Below are positions 7,610 through 15,755 of a stretch of 40,374 nucleotides of DNA, in pieces. The notes under the pieces are model-generated. The model was not told the DNA's origin and did not search any database. It was given only the letters and a program-made list of their open reading frames with translations. A program made the translations under genes and the position numbers. The stretch's first letter is position 1; the number at the start of each line of letters is the position of its first letter. Source of the DNA: CAYSAA01 sp964428905 (GTDB lineage Bacteria; Atribacterota; Phoenicimicrobiia; Phoenicimicrobiales; Stramentimicrobiaceae); the NCBI GenBank assembly GCA_964428905.1, contig CAYSAA010000199.1, forward strand, positions 1 to 40,374, read 5' to 3'.

Positions 7610-8836
7610 CTAAAGTCTATCCTGATTTGCTGGTAACTTGCTCTCATCTCCAACTTTACAGATGGGGAGTCCCATATGAATGAAAGACTTCGCTATCATG
7701 CCATTTCCCTGACAATGGGACATTAAGAATTCTAACAGAAAAGGGAAGTTAAGCAAGATATTTTGTATGCAATATGAACGTCTTAACTTACCTAGAAGAT
7801 GATCACGGCAAAGCCTCTCATACTGCTGTAAACCTTCCTCGGAAATATTTCCTCTATGCAATACTCCATGAATAACTTCTGCCGCCAGCTGACCTGATAT
7901 CAGACTTCTATGAATACCGCCACCGGTTAATGGATCAATAAACCCGGCAGCGTCACCAACCAGTAGAGCTCCGTTGAAAGCATATTTCAGGTGTTTTTGC
8001 GATCCAAAATTAAGAGGCCAAGAAGCAATATCGTTTAGTTTCCATCTCTGTTTCAAACGTTTACTAACAACTGGCATGGCTAAGAATTCTTCCAGCATCG
8101 CTTTCAGGTTATGGTCTGTTCTACGGTAGTAGTCTAAGCGCATTCCTAATCCAATATTAGCCTGATCCTCTCCCATAGGAAAAATCCAGGCATAACCAGG
8201 CAGGATATTTTGGTAGAGAAAAATTTCAGTCTGATGAGGATATATTTCAATCCCTTCAATATAGGCCCGTATAGCCAGGGCACGATGCTTATTAATATGC
8301 CGTATCCTAGACCGCAATCTACTCGCTATTACTGATGTTACACCGTCCGCACCAACTACAATTTTAGCCCCTATTTTAAAAGAGGTGTTATGATGTTTCA
8401 CTTCTACTCCGACTACTCGTTCCTTTTCAACCAAAGGATTTTCAACCTTTAACTGATGAAAATCTGCCCCTTTTTCTATAGCAAACTGCTGTAATAGCAC
8501 ATCAAAATAAAAACGCGGTGTAATATAAGGATCAAAACCATTTTCACTTCTCTCCAAAGGCAATATCAGTTGATGTCCTTTTGGGGATATCAGGCTCATA
8601 CGGGTTAGTGGATAAAATTCACCACGGGAAACAGCTTCTTTTATTTTCTCTTTCATTCCGACAGAGGAAAGAATGTCAATTACCCTGGATGGCACAGCAT
8701 CTCCACAAACTTTGTTGCGTGGGAAGTTCTGTTTATCAAGCAACAGCACATTGTGCCCATATCGAGCCAATAATATTGCAGTCATTGCTCCTGACGGCCC
8801 TGCTCCTACAACGATAACTTCATAGTCCTCTTTCAA
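7610..8836 (-). CDS. Geranylgeranyl reductase family FAD-dependent oxidoreductase
   Basis: This is a 408-residue flavoprotein of the geranylgeranyl reductase/FixC-like family. It has an N-terminal Rossmann FAD motif GAGPSG (residues 11-16), an acidic residue closing the second strand (LLLDK), a PRNKVCGD substrate-side loop, a GADG motif (VVGADGVTS), and the FAD-binding GDAAGFIDPLTGGGIHRS block near residue 283. Members saturate isoprenoid chains of chlorophyll, quinones or archaeal ether lipids. In this window a UbiA prenyltransferase and a polyprenol-kinase-like gene are near, so a role in reducing a prenylated lipid is a reasonable inference. The start is TTG with AGGAG seven to eight bases upstream. 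A cysteine-rich electron-donor partner is not adjacent. Confidence 0.8.
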   Translation of the reverse strand: MKEDYEVIVVGAGPSGAMTAILLARYGHNVLLLDKQNFPRNKVCGDAVPSRVIDILSSVGMKEKIKEAVSRGEFYPLTRMSLISPKGHQLILPLERSENGFDPYITPRFYFDVLLQQFAIEKGADFHQLKVENPLVEKERVVGVEVKHHNTSFKIGAKIVVGADGVTSVIASRLRSRIRHINKHRALAIRAYIEGIEIYPHQTEIFLYQNILPGYAWIFPMGEDQANIGLGMRLDYYRRTDHNLKAMLEEFLAMPVVSKRLKQRWKLNDIASWPLNFGSQKHLKYAFNGALLVGDAAGFIDPLTGGGIHRSLISGQLAAEVIHGVLHRGNISEEGLQQYERLCRDHLLGKLRRSYCIQNILLNFPFLLEFLMSHCQGNGMIAKSFIHMGLPICKVGDESKLPANQDRL

Positions 8837-9156
8837 AATTCATCTCCTGAATAAAGAAATTGAATATTTTTATAACCTTTAATTCCCAATATATATTGTT
8901 TATATTATCAGCTTCAAAAAATAGGCTGGGAGAAAGCCAAATCTGTGTTTTCTTCAATTTTCCAATATTCCATTATTGAATTTATTTTATTACTCCATTT
9001 GTACATTATCTTACTATATTTTAACTAATTAACCACTTAACTAACACAGCTGATTAACTATCATTACCAACGACTAATCCAACACAATACACACGACTCA
9101 GTAAGCTATTTGACTGGCAGACCGGGTGACCGGCAGACCTATTATAAAACAATATT
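8837..9156. other. AT-rich intergenic region
   Basis: About 320 bases without a gene. The only visible structure is the direct repeat GGCAGACC at 9117-9124 and 9133-9140, set in a locally GC-rich patch downstream of the toxin gene. Nothing else is supported. Confidence 0.4.
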
Positions 9157-9498
9157 TTATACCTTTAATAAGGTATTAATTTTCATTAGAACTTCTTCAG
9201 TTATATAACCAGGGGCTCTGGCACAAAACTCTGCATTTCTTTTATTCCAATCAAGGCTTTTTATTTGATCTGATAAAATAACACCGGTTATATTTAAACC
9301 TTCTGGAAGAACGACTTCAAAGGGATATTCTTTCCTCTGATTGGTTATTGGGCATAATATTGCCAACCCTACTTTTTCATTATAGATTTTCGGTGAAAGA
9401 ACAATTGCCGGTCTTCTGCCTGATTGTTCATGACCTGCTTGAGGCTGCATATTAATCCAAATCAGATCACCTCTTTGGGGAATATAATTTTTTGTCAT
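9157..9498 (-). CDS. mazF: MazF/PemK-type mRNA interferase toxin
   Basis: This is a 113-residue endoribonuclease toxin of the PemK/MazF fold. It contains the hallmark RGDLIWINMQPQAGHEQSGR stretch, with the catalytic-loop Arg in GRRPAIVLSP. It also has the CPIT strand, YPFEVVLPEGLNITGVILSD, and the DQIKSLDW segment that in E. coli MazF carries substrate contacts. MazF cuts mRNA at short sequence-specific sites and is neutralised by MazE. The chosen start at 9498 overlaps the mazE stop by one base (TAATG), implying translational coupling. An ATG two codons upstream would leave only three bases after AAGGA. Confidence 0.92.
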   Translation of the reverse strand: MTKNYIPQRGDLIWINMQPQAGHEQSGRRPAIVLSPKIYNEKVGLAILCPITNQRKEYPFEVVLPEGLNITGVILSDQIKSLDWNKRNAEFCARAPGYITEEVLMKINTLLKV

Positions 9499-9746
9499 TA
9501 CCATATTTCCTTGCTGACTGGTTTTCCAGTTTCAAATTCCTTATGAATATTTTCATCCGTAACGTTTGCTAGAAGATTTTCTAAACAATATTTTTTCTTA
9601 TTAATCCGCGTAACAATAATTCTTCTTTTATGCTTATCTGTGGATATCTCTACAGGTGTGTCTATTTCCAGATTTACTTCTGATGCCAAAGATTTTGGAA
9701 TACGTAAGGCAAAACTATTTCCCCATTTTTTAATCTGCTTTTTCAT
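9498..9746 (-). CDS. mazE: MazE-type antitoxin (AbrB/SpoVT fold)
   Basis: This is an 82-residue antitoxin with an N-terminal swapped-hairpin AbrB domain (IKKWGNSFALRIPKSLASEV, then the DTPVEI strand). A disordered acidic tail (NVTDENIHKEFETGKPV) would wrap the toxin. It binds MazF and represses its own operon. An AGGAGG site precedes the ATG, and a promoter plus a palindromic operator lie directly upstream. The gene is coupled to mazF through a one-base overlap. Confidence 0.9.
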   Translation of the reverse strand: MKKQIKKWGNSFALRIPKSLASEVNLEIDTPVEISTDKHKRRIIVTRINKKKYCLENLLANVTDENIHKEFETGKPVSKEIW

Positions 9747-9760
9747 GGTTATCCTCCTAT

Positions 9761-9772
9761 CATAAATTTATG
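9761..9772. promoter_or_regulatory. Probable MazE operator palindrome
   Basis: A perfect 12-base palindrome CATAAATTTATG lies between the mazE ribosome site and the -10 box. MazE-MazF complexes usually repress from such sites, so autoregulation is inferred. Confidence 0.5.
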
Positions 9773-9783
9773 TATCTACATTG

Positions 9784-9812
9784 ATTATACATTGTTCCTA
9801 TCAATACTGCAA
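9784..9812 (-). promoter_or_regulatory. Sigma-70-type promoter of mazEF
   Basis: On the minus strand a TTGCAG -35 box (9807-9812) and a perfect TATAAT -10 box (9784-9789) are separated by exactly 17 bases. They lie about 40 bases upstream of the mazE ATG. Confidence 0.65.
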
Positions 9813-9817
9813 CAACG

Positions 9818-9870
9818 AATTGTCTTAAATAAAAAGTCAAAGGGGGTCAAATCTTTATTATTGACAATTT
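9818..9870 (+). repeat. GGGGTCA-type dispersed repeat, copy 3, inside an inverted repeat
   Basis: GGGGGTCAAATCTTTATTATTGAC starts at 9842 and resembles the copies at 3914-3943 and 7495-7523. It is bracketed by a perfect 7-base inverted repeat AATTGTC (9818-9824) / GACAATT (9863-9869). This may mark the ends of a short palindromic mobile-element relic. Confidence 0.4.
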
Positions 9871-9961
9871 ATTTCTTATTCTTCTTATTAACTTACTTAT
9901 ATCACCATCATTATCATTAGCTATTGTACTTCTTAATCTTTTTCTTCCCACACTAACTAAA

Positions 9962-9988
9962 CCTGCCAGGGGACGGTTCTTTGACAGG
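9962..9988. repeat. REP-like imperfect hairpin with GGGGACGGTTCTTTGACA
   Basis: CCTGCCA at 9962-9968 and the TGACAGG arm at 9982-9988 form an imperfect inverted repeat around GGGGACGGTTCTT. The GGGACGGTTCTTTGACA core is, to my knowledge, widely scattered in bacterial genomes near Y1-type REP transposases. No transposase is present here, so this is a relic or a non-autonomous copy. Confidence 0.45.
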
Positions 9989-10021
9989 ATTCTCTGGTAC
10001 TGTAAACGAAAAATTTATTGC

Positions 10022-10048
10022 AAAAAACGTGTCTGGGTTTTGCCCCAG
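10022..10048 (-). terminator. Probable terminator of the beta-helix lipoprotein gene
   Basis: On the minus strand, just after the stop codon, CTGGG pairs with CCCAG over a GCAAAA loop. The sequence then reads ACACGTTTTTTG, giving six T close to the stem. The stem is short and the T-tract is offset by several bases, so termination may be weak. Confidence 0.45.
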
Positions 10049-10055
10049 GCTCGGC

Positions 10056-12062
10056 CTATGGTTTAAAATAGACATGAGCGCCTTCAGAATAATCCAAAGG
10101 TTCACCATGTTCATTACCAAAAAAAGTATTATTGGCAATAGCATATTCATTCTCTTTTGAAGGTATCAGGGTATCATAATCAGTTACTGGAATATTTTCC
10201 CTATAATTATCATCCCCATTGCTTCCCCAACCTTCAGTCCGGATAGTATCAGGCATAATATCGCTGAATGGATCTACAAAAATTCCCCCACCATCCGACT
10301 TGGCTTTATTATATTGGATTGTATTCTCACTAATCTCCGGAGAACTTTGTGTAATATAGATACCTCCGCCAAAATCCGCTTCATTATATTGGACTGTATT
10401 ATTTTGAATAGAAATAACATTACCATTCTCAATATAAATGCCACCACCACGATTCGAGTCTGCCTTATTATAGTTAAGGTCATTGTGATTCAATACAAGA
10501 GAACTATTCTTTACAAAAATACCTCCGCCATCGTAAGATAATGCTATATTTTCTGTAATGGTATTGTTATTCATTAAAACATTACTATTATTTGCTATAT
10601 AATTTCCACCACCATATGTTGCCGAATTATTAAGAATAAGATTTTCACTAACTTCAGCTGAGCTATTTAGTAAGATAATACCTCCTCCATATTTTGCTTC
10701 ATTATCACTAATGGTATTGTTAAAAATTTTATTATCAGTACCAATAAGCATACAGTTTTCAAGGTAAATACCACCACCACAGTACTCGCTGGCAGTATTA
10801 AATATAATATTATTGTTTTCAATATTGGGAGTACTATTCTTCGCATAAATCGCTCCGCCACGAGAAAACAAACCTGTTACCTTATTACTTTTAATAGTAT
10901 TACCGATAATAGAAGGAGTACTACTGAAAATATATATTCCACCACCATATTCTGCATTCCCATTTTGAATGGTAAACCCCTCCAGTGTTGTAGTATCACC
11001 ACCAGTAAAGCTAACCACAGAACCATCTCCAATTCCATCTTTATCAATATCACCGTTAATAATCGTATTTTCTACAATATCCAGATTTAAAGGGTCTGCG
11101 CTTCGTACTGTAATATTTTTACTATCAAACACAAGATTTATGTTATATGTTCCCGGACAGACAATGATGGTATCTCCATTATCAGCTTCATCGATGGCAT
11201 CCTGGATGCAAGTGTAGTCTTTGCTTAGAAATTCTCCAGATTGGTTATATCTGCATACTTTTGCATCTGAGAGGGTAAAACTAACTACAATACTATGATT
11301 TTGTTTTATGTTGTCAAAGATGTAGGTAGGTTCTGGGTCAACGGACTCTCCGTCCACTATAACATCTTCAATCTGATAACAGGCATCAGGAATAATGGTA
11401 AATGTTTTATCACCTCCCTCAGTTACGATAATCTCTCCTTCGGGAGTAATACTTCCATTGTCTCCTGTTGTTGCGGTGATAGTGTGTAAAGCAATAAAGC
11501 TGGCCTGGATAGTATGGTTCTGCTGGATGTCATCAAAGGTGTAAGAAGATTCTGCACCAATGGATACATCATCTACTAAAACATCATATATTTCATAGCC
11601 TGCATCAGGAGCAATAGTAAAACTCTGTTCTTCTCCTTTTTGTAATTGTATGCTTCCGAAAGGTTCTATGGTTCCTCCTGTTTCTGCTGTGGCAGTTATA
11701 ATGTAGGTAGGAGTAGACGTTGCAGAAGGCGGAGAAAGTTTTTTAATAAAGCTGGCCTGGATAGTATGGTTCTGCTGGATATCGGTGAAAGTGTATTGTT
11801 CTACCTTACCCGTTGATTTACCATCTATCAAGACATCGGATATCTCATAGCCGGTATCGGGGGTAATGGCAAAAGATTGGTCTTCTCCTTCAGTAAGGAT
11901 AATTTCTCCCTGTGGGCTGATACTTCCGTTATCTCCTGCAGTTGATATAATGGTGTAGTTAGTTGGTTCCGGGGGTGGGAAAAAGTTTTCACAGCCTGAT
12001 ATAATTAGAGCCATAATAAAAAACAATACGGTGAACACGATTAGTTTTTTTCTATTAACCAT
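10056..12062 (-). CDS. Secreted lipoprotein: three beta-repeats plus right-handed parallel beta-helix
   Basis: This is a 668-residue surface protein. A basic and hydrophobic signal peptide ends in the lipobox IISGC, with the acylated Cys at residue 24. Three repeats of about 75 residues follow (to about residue 265). Each has a GDNGSI or GGTIEP turn, a T-x-GxxxxFxIxPDxxY core and an I-Q-NHTIQASF end, like divergent InlB/Flg_new repeats. A CIQDAIDEADNGDTIIVCPG block (pectate-lyase-like entry) opens a long parallel beta-helix with many GGGIY turns and N-rich coils to about residue 640. Such proteins usually bind or trim polysaccharide or act as adhesins; catalytic residues cannot be assigned. 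The start has AGGAG nine bases upstream. It stands as a single gene with its own terminator. Confidence 0.85.
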   Translation of the reverse strand: MVNRKKLIVFTVLFFIMALIISGCENFFPPPEPTNYTIISTAGDNGSISPQGEIILTEGEDQSFAITPDTGYEISDVLIDGKSTGKVEQYTFTDIQQNHTIQASFIKKLSPPSATSTPTYIITATAETGGTIEPFGSIQLQKGEEQSFTIAPDAGYEIYDVLVDDVSIGAESSYTFDDIQQNHTIQASFIALHTITATTGDNGSITPEGEIIVTEGGDKTFTIIPDACYQIEDVIVDGESVDPEPTYIFDNIKQNHSIVVSFTLSDAKVCRYNQSGEFLSKDYTCIQDAIDEADNGDTIIVCPGTYNINLVFDSKNITVRSADPLNLDIVENTIINGDIDKDGIGDGSVVSFTGGDTTTLEGFTIQNGNAEYGGGIYIFSSTPSIIGNTIKSNKVTGLFSRGGAIYAKNSTPNIENNNIIFNTASEYCGGGIYLENCMLIGTDNKIFNNTISDNEAKYGGGIILLNSSAEVSENLILNNSATYGGGNYIANNSNVLMNNNTITENIALSYDGGGIFVKNSSLVLNHNDLNYNKADSNRGGGIYIENGNVISIQNNTVQYNEADFGGGIYITQSSPEISENTIQYNKAKSDGGGIFVDPFSDIMPDTIRTEGWGSNGDDNYRENIPVTDYDTLIPSKENEYAIANNTFFGNEHGEPLDYSEGAHVYFKP

Positions 12063-12289
12063 TAACCATACTCCTTATTTGATTTTTATCCAGTTTTTAA
12101 AAAGCACAAAAACGTCTTTATTTTACTATAAGTCCATCCTATATTCAAAAAAAGATGTAGATATGTATATACCGATATATGTAATTGTAAAAGTAGGATT
12201 GCAATGTAGGAGATAGGCTTCTAGGTGGAAGGTTTATTCCTTAAGACGATTTTAGGTAACAGGTTTATAGATTGATTGAGTAGTTCTTG

Positions 12290-13306
12290 CTATTTGGTTT
12301 CTTTGATATGGATGAGATTATGTTTATTAAAACCAAAATAAATAGGCATTTCTTTTTTTAACCCCATCTCAAAGAAGCGGTTGATGGTCAGGTAAGAGAG
12401 ATAATTTCTTTGGGAATTATGGCATTCAATTTCCATGTAAACCTGGTTATTTTGCAATTGACCCACTTTCCCCTGAAAATGATAGTCTGTGTCAATGGGC
12501 TTATTTGCAATATAGATATTCTCCGGGCGGATACCGATATAGCCAGGGTTTTTAAGACCAAAGAACGATAATTCTTGAGGATCGTAAATCCAGTAAATAT
12601 TTTTAACACCGATAAATCGGGCAGCAAAGACAGAATTGGGATGCTGAAAAATATCTTCCATGTATCCCTGTTGAACAATTTCTCCTTCATGTACAATAGC
12701 CACCCGGTCGGCCAGGTAACTGGCTTCAATAAAGTCATGGGTTACCATAATAATGGTGGTCCCGAGTGTCTGATGAATTTTTTTCAGCTCTTCCTGAATA
12801 GAAGTCTTGATATTAGGATCCAGCGCAGATAAGGGCTCATCCAGCAGTAGTATATCAGGATCACAGATCAGCCCCCTGGCCAGGGATACTCGCTGCTGTT
12901 CACCTCCGCTTAAATTGAGAGGTAAGCGATCCAGTATATCTTCCAATTTTAACAGGCGAACCAAGGCCTTATAATTTTTTTCATATTGAGGATTCTTTTT
13001 GTCTCTTTTAAACCTTAATCCATAACAGATATTATTTCTGACATTCATATGGGGGAATAAATTGTAATCCTGATAACAGATAGAGATATTTCTATGTTCC
13101 GGTTTCAGGTTTGTTACATTACGTTTATTGACTATGATTTCCCCGCTCTGAATCGGTACCAGTCCGGCAATTGCTTCGATAATCACACTTTTCCCGGCAG
13201 CAGTAGGCCCCAGTAGAATGAGAAATTCACCTTTTTTTACTTTCACCTCCACATTCTTTACCTGAAACTTTCCCAGTCTTATATTGAGATTTTTAATCTG
13301 TATCAT
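12290..13306 (-). CDS. wtpC: Tungstate/molybdate ABC transporter ATP-binding protein
   Basis: This is a 338-residue ABC ATPase. Walker A is GPTAAGKS (residues 33-40), the Q-loop is YQDYNLF, the signature is LSGGEQ (132-137), Walker B is ILLLDEP (from 152) and the switch His is in THD (190). The C-terminal 110 residues carry a GIRPENIYI stretch and a TOBE-like regulatory domain as in ModC/CysA types. The ATP-dependent import role follows from the adjacent permease and WtpA-type binding protein. The start at 13306 is preferred: a GGGAGGG site lies upstream and it overlaps the permease stop by 14 bases. The longer frame from 13345 would add 13 residues inside wtpB. Confidence 0.88.
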   Translation of the reverse strand: MIQIKNLNIRLGKFQVKNVEVKVKKGEFLILLGPTAAGKSVIIEAIAGLVPIQSGEIIVNKRNVTNLKPEHRNISICYQDYNLFPHMNVRNNICYGLRFKRDKKNPQYEKNYKALVRLLKLEDILDRLPLNLSGGEQQRVSLARGLICDPDILLLDEPLSALDPNIKTSIQEELKKIHQTLGTTIIMVTHDFIEASYLADRVAIVHEGEIVQQGYMEDIFQHPNSVFAARFIGVKNIYWIYDPQELSFFGLKNPGYIGIRPENIYIANKPIDTDYHFQGKVGQLQNNQVYMEIECHNSQRNYLSYLTINRFFEMGLKKEMPIYFGFNKHNLIHIKETK

Positions 13307-14099
13307 AGTCTTCTTTCCCTCCCAGAGAAACAAGTCGCAAAACAATAAAGATAATGATACTAATAAAAATCAAGATAATATTTGCCGGTACGGCATATTT
13401 CATCCCGTAAGTAGTAAACCTTTCATAAATCAGGGTCGGAGCAATCATGGGATGATAAGCCAGAATAATAACGGCTCCGAATTCACTGATCGCTCTTGCC
13501 CAGGTAACAATCATTCCACTCAAAATACCCCGCCAGGACAAGACAAAGGTAATGCCTAAAAATGTCCGTATCTGATTGGCACCCAGGCTGCGGGATACAT
13601 TTTCCATCCGGGTCGGGACCCACTTAAAAGCATCTTTGGCGGAATCCACCAGGAGTGGCATGCTGACAAAGAGCATGGCTATCACAATGCCTATTTCAGT
13701 TCCCAATGCTTCAATATTGTTTGTCTCCAAAAAATTTCCGATAGGACTGCGTGGACTTAATACCGTTAAAAGACAGATACCGGCAACGGTGTGGGGAATA
13801 ACCATTGGTATATCAACCAAGCTTTCAATTAGATTTTTAAGCTTAAATTCATGTCGGGCTAAATAATATGCCAGTGGGATTCCCAGGAAGAAGGCAATAA
13901 TCGTCGTAATAGAGGCACACTTGACACTTAACCAGATACTGGCAAGAACCTCTTTATCAGCAATAGTCTTCTTTATTGTATCTATATCTGTCCAGTAAAA
14001 GGTATTAAGAATGGGAAAAATATTAAAAAATAATATTATAAAGCCGGTAACAGCAGCAATAATATATAACAACTCTAAACGTTTTCCCAAAATTTTCAC
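13293..14099 (-). CDS. wtpB: Tungstate/molybdate ABC transporter permease
   Basis: This is a 268-residue membrane permease with about six hydrophobic helices. It has the EAA coupling loop ENVSRSLGANQIRTFLGI, which contacts the ATPase, followed by SWRGILSGMIVTWARAISEFGA, typical of ModB/WtpB/CysT proteins. AAGGAAGTGAAA precedes the ATG. The 3' end overlaps wtpC by 14 bases. A long hairpin lies in the 105-base gap to wtpA and may keep permease expression below that of the binding protein. Confidence 0.9.
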   Translation of the reverse strand: MKILGKRLELLYIIAAVTGFIILFFNIFPILNTFYWTDIDTIKKTIADKEVLASIWLSVKCASITTIIAFFLGIPLAYYLARHEFKLKNLIESLVDIPMVIPHTVAGICLLTVLSPRSPIGNFLETNNIEALGTEIGIVIAMLFVSMPLLVDSAKDAFKWVPTRMENVSRSLGANQIRTFLGITFVLSWRGILSGMIVTWARAISEFGAVIILAYHPMIAPTLIYERFTTYGMKYAVPANIILIFISIIIFIVLRLVSLGGKEDYDTD

Positions 14100-14126
14100 T
14101 TCCTTATATTATTTTATCTTGTTAAT

Positions 14127-14180
14127 AGAACACGGGGTATATTAATGACAAATAAATATCATTTAATACCCCAGTGTTCT
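14127..14180 (-). promoter_or_regulatory. Strong intercistronic hairpin between wtpA and wtpB
   Basis: AGAACAC (14127-14133) pairs with GTGTTCT (14174-14180), and GGGGTAT (14134-14140) with ATACCCC (14166-14172), leaving one bulged base. The inner TTAATGA/TCATTTAA can pair partially. On the minus strand the stem is followed by ATTAACAAG, not a T-run. It is more likely an mRNA-stability or partial-readthrough element than a full terminator. Confidence 0.6.
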
Positions 14181-14204
14181 TTACTGCTTACTAACCAAAT
14201 AATA

Positions 14205-15194
14205 CTATTTGACTAAATCAGCCAATTCCTGGGGAACATTTTCCTTTCCGCTGACTGCTTCTACTTCTACCACAGGTTGTCCTGATTCATATAGTATTTT
14301 AAGTCCCTGGTCTGGATCAAATAAAAATTTCAGGAAGGCAATCGCATTCTCACGATTTTCACCATTAAAAGGCATGGTTAAGCTATAGACAATCGGTTCA
14401 CCTTTGGTAGTAATAGTGGTCCCCGGCTCTGCACCTGAAAGTTCCATGGTAGCTCTTGCATAATCATCTGCATATTTCAATGAACTTAAGTTGATGGCAT
14501 CAGGTAATCGGACAAAATTAAAACGTTCATCCATGCCCTGATGTTGTAATGCAACAGATTCATATTCAAAGGCGTAGTCGAGGGCGCCGGTTTCCAGCAA
14601 AGCAATTAACTCAACTGATTTTGGACGGATATTTTTCTGTGGAATATTATCCAAAAGCACTTGGTTTAATCCTTCTTTCTGGTAATAATTTTCAGCCAAT
14701 TGAAATAACAGAACAGAGCGGTATCCACAGGGGTCCATATCCGGTTCACTGTGTCCATACTGTACTCCATCTCTTACCAGAATCTCATACCAGTTATCTT
14801 CATTTATCTCGTCAGCATATCTGCTTTGATCAATATACATAATTACCATGGAGTTTACGGCAAAAACAGCATTCCAGTCGGCATGGTTTGGAATCAAAAG
14901 ATTATCAATTACTACATAATCTGCTGACATCAAAATATCTGCTGGTTTACCAAGCTCGGCAACTTCACGGGCAATAGCACGACTGCCACCAGCTTGAGTT
15001 TTTATCTCAACATTAGGATAAATCTCATCAAAAGCAGCTTGTAAATGATCAACAGGAACTGTCAAACTTCCTGCATGAAAGATAACTAATTCTCCTTGTA
15101 ATGGCTCATTTGCTGCTGGTGATATAATAAATAATCCGCTCAAGATTACAGCAGCAAGTATTATTATGAAAATCTTACTCCAATTTTTGAACAT
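14205..15194 (-). CDS. wtpA: Tungstate/molybdate-binding protein (WtpA type)
   Basis: This is a 329-residue extracellular binding protein. An N-terminal hydrophobic signal (IFIIILAAVILSGLFII) is followed by LVIFHAGSLTVP, the WtpA/ModA oxyanion loop. AGGSRAIAREVAELGKPADI follows, then NWYEILVRDGVQYGHSEPDM with DPCGYR, and GALDYAFEYESVALQH. These blocks match the archaeal-type WtpA family closely; WtpA usually prefers tungstate, though molybdate is also bound. There is no obvious lipobox Cys, so it may be held by an uncleaved anchor. It is the first gene of wtpABC. Its leader contains a putative cofactor riboswitch and a terminator. Confidence 0.9.
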   Translation of the reverse strand: MFKNWSKIFIIILAAVILSGLFIISPAANEPLQGELVIFHAGSLTVPVDHLQAAFDEIYPNVEIKTQAGGSRAIAREVAELGKPADILMSADYVVIDNLLIPNHADWNAVFAVNSMVIMYIDQSRYADEINEDNWYEILVRDGVQYGHSEPDMDPCGYRSVLLFQLAENYYQKEGLNQVLLDNIPQKNIRPKSVELIALLETGALDYAFEYESVALQHQGMDERFNFVRLPDAINLSSLKYADDYARATMELSGAEPGTTITTKGEPIVYSLTMPFNGENRENAIAFLKFLFDPDQGLKILYESGQPVVEVEAVSGKENVPQELADLVK

Positions 15195-15299
15195 TTATTT
15201 TCAATACTCCATCTTTTATTATTTTTTTAAAGATACAATACAAATGCTGAAAAAATTGTAGTCATTCATCACTTCCTTCCCAGTAAAGCTTCGACCAAT

Positions 15300-15328
15300 A
15301 AAAAAGGACTTCCCATTAAAGAAGTCCT
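15300..15328 (-). terminator. Leader terminator upstream of wtpA
   Basis: An 8-base-pair stem AGGACTTC (15321-15328 read on minus) / GAAGTCCT (15305-15312) with an 8-base loop is followed at once by six T. It stands about 105 bases upstream of the wtpA start, beyond a structured leader. This is the layout of a transcription-attenuating riboswitch. Confidence 0.8.
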
Positions 15329-15334
15329 GATATA

Positions 15335-15420
15335 AATCATGCATTTACATCTTTAATTTCTTTCCATAATGGGAGGCATGCCCGTTTCCTAGCATACCCT
15401 ATCGTTCCATGTTCTTAGCC
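15335..15420 (-). promoter_or_regulatory. Putative molybdenum/tungsten cofactor (Moco/Tuco) riboswitch aptamer
   Basis: On the minus strand the leader contains a GGAAACGGGCATGCCTCCC stretch and a following ATGGAAAGAAA. The segment at 15374-15381 can pair with 15392-15400 (AGGGTATGC), with one bulge. Part of it (15376-15380) can instead pair with 15338-15342 (CATGC/GCATG). Mutually exclusive stems ahead of a clear terminator and a tungstate/molybdate transporter fit a Moco or Tuco riboswitch. GCCTCCC and GGAAA resemble the conserved parts of that class as I remember it; I could not score it against a covariance model. Confidence 0.55.
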
Positions 15421-15440
15421 TGTTAAAACCTTAGAATCAT

Positions 15441-15755
15441 GAAATCGAAATTAAATAGTACAGGTATATTTTCAAAAATCCATTTTTTGCTTAGCTATAA
15501 TCTTGTTCTTATTCTAATAGAAGGATTCTTCAAAATCAAGATAAATTGAAATTTTCATAAAATTTTTTCTTCTCTTTTTGTATTTTGTCTCCTTTTTTGC
15601 TTTTACAAGTAGAAACTAGCGTTTCAGTTCTCAGTTATTAGTTTTCAGTTTTTAGTAAAAACAATTTAAGATTTAACCAAAAACAAAAAACTATAAACCA
15701 AAAACTTTTACCTGCAATTATTACCCGCAATCAAAAAATGAAAGGAGGTGGCAGA
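15441..15755. other. AT-rich intergenic region before the small-protein cassette
   Basis: The divergent wtpA leader and the plus-strand cassette must both start transcription here. A stretch of short near-repeats of CAGTT/TTAGT at 15619-15656 and A-rich ACCAAAAAC repeats at 15676-15712 are visible. No canonical -35/-10 pair stands out for the cassette, which leaves room for an alternative sigma factor. Confidence 0.35.

Noticed and set aside
9953..10150. A 65-codon minus frame over the 3' end of the lipoprotein gene.
   Set aside because: It is a shadow of the lipoprotein gene running into the REP-like repeat; no domain or ribosome site.
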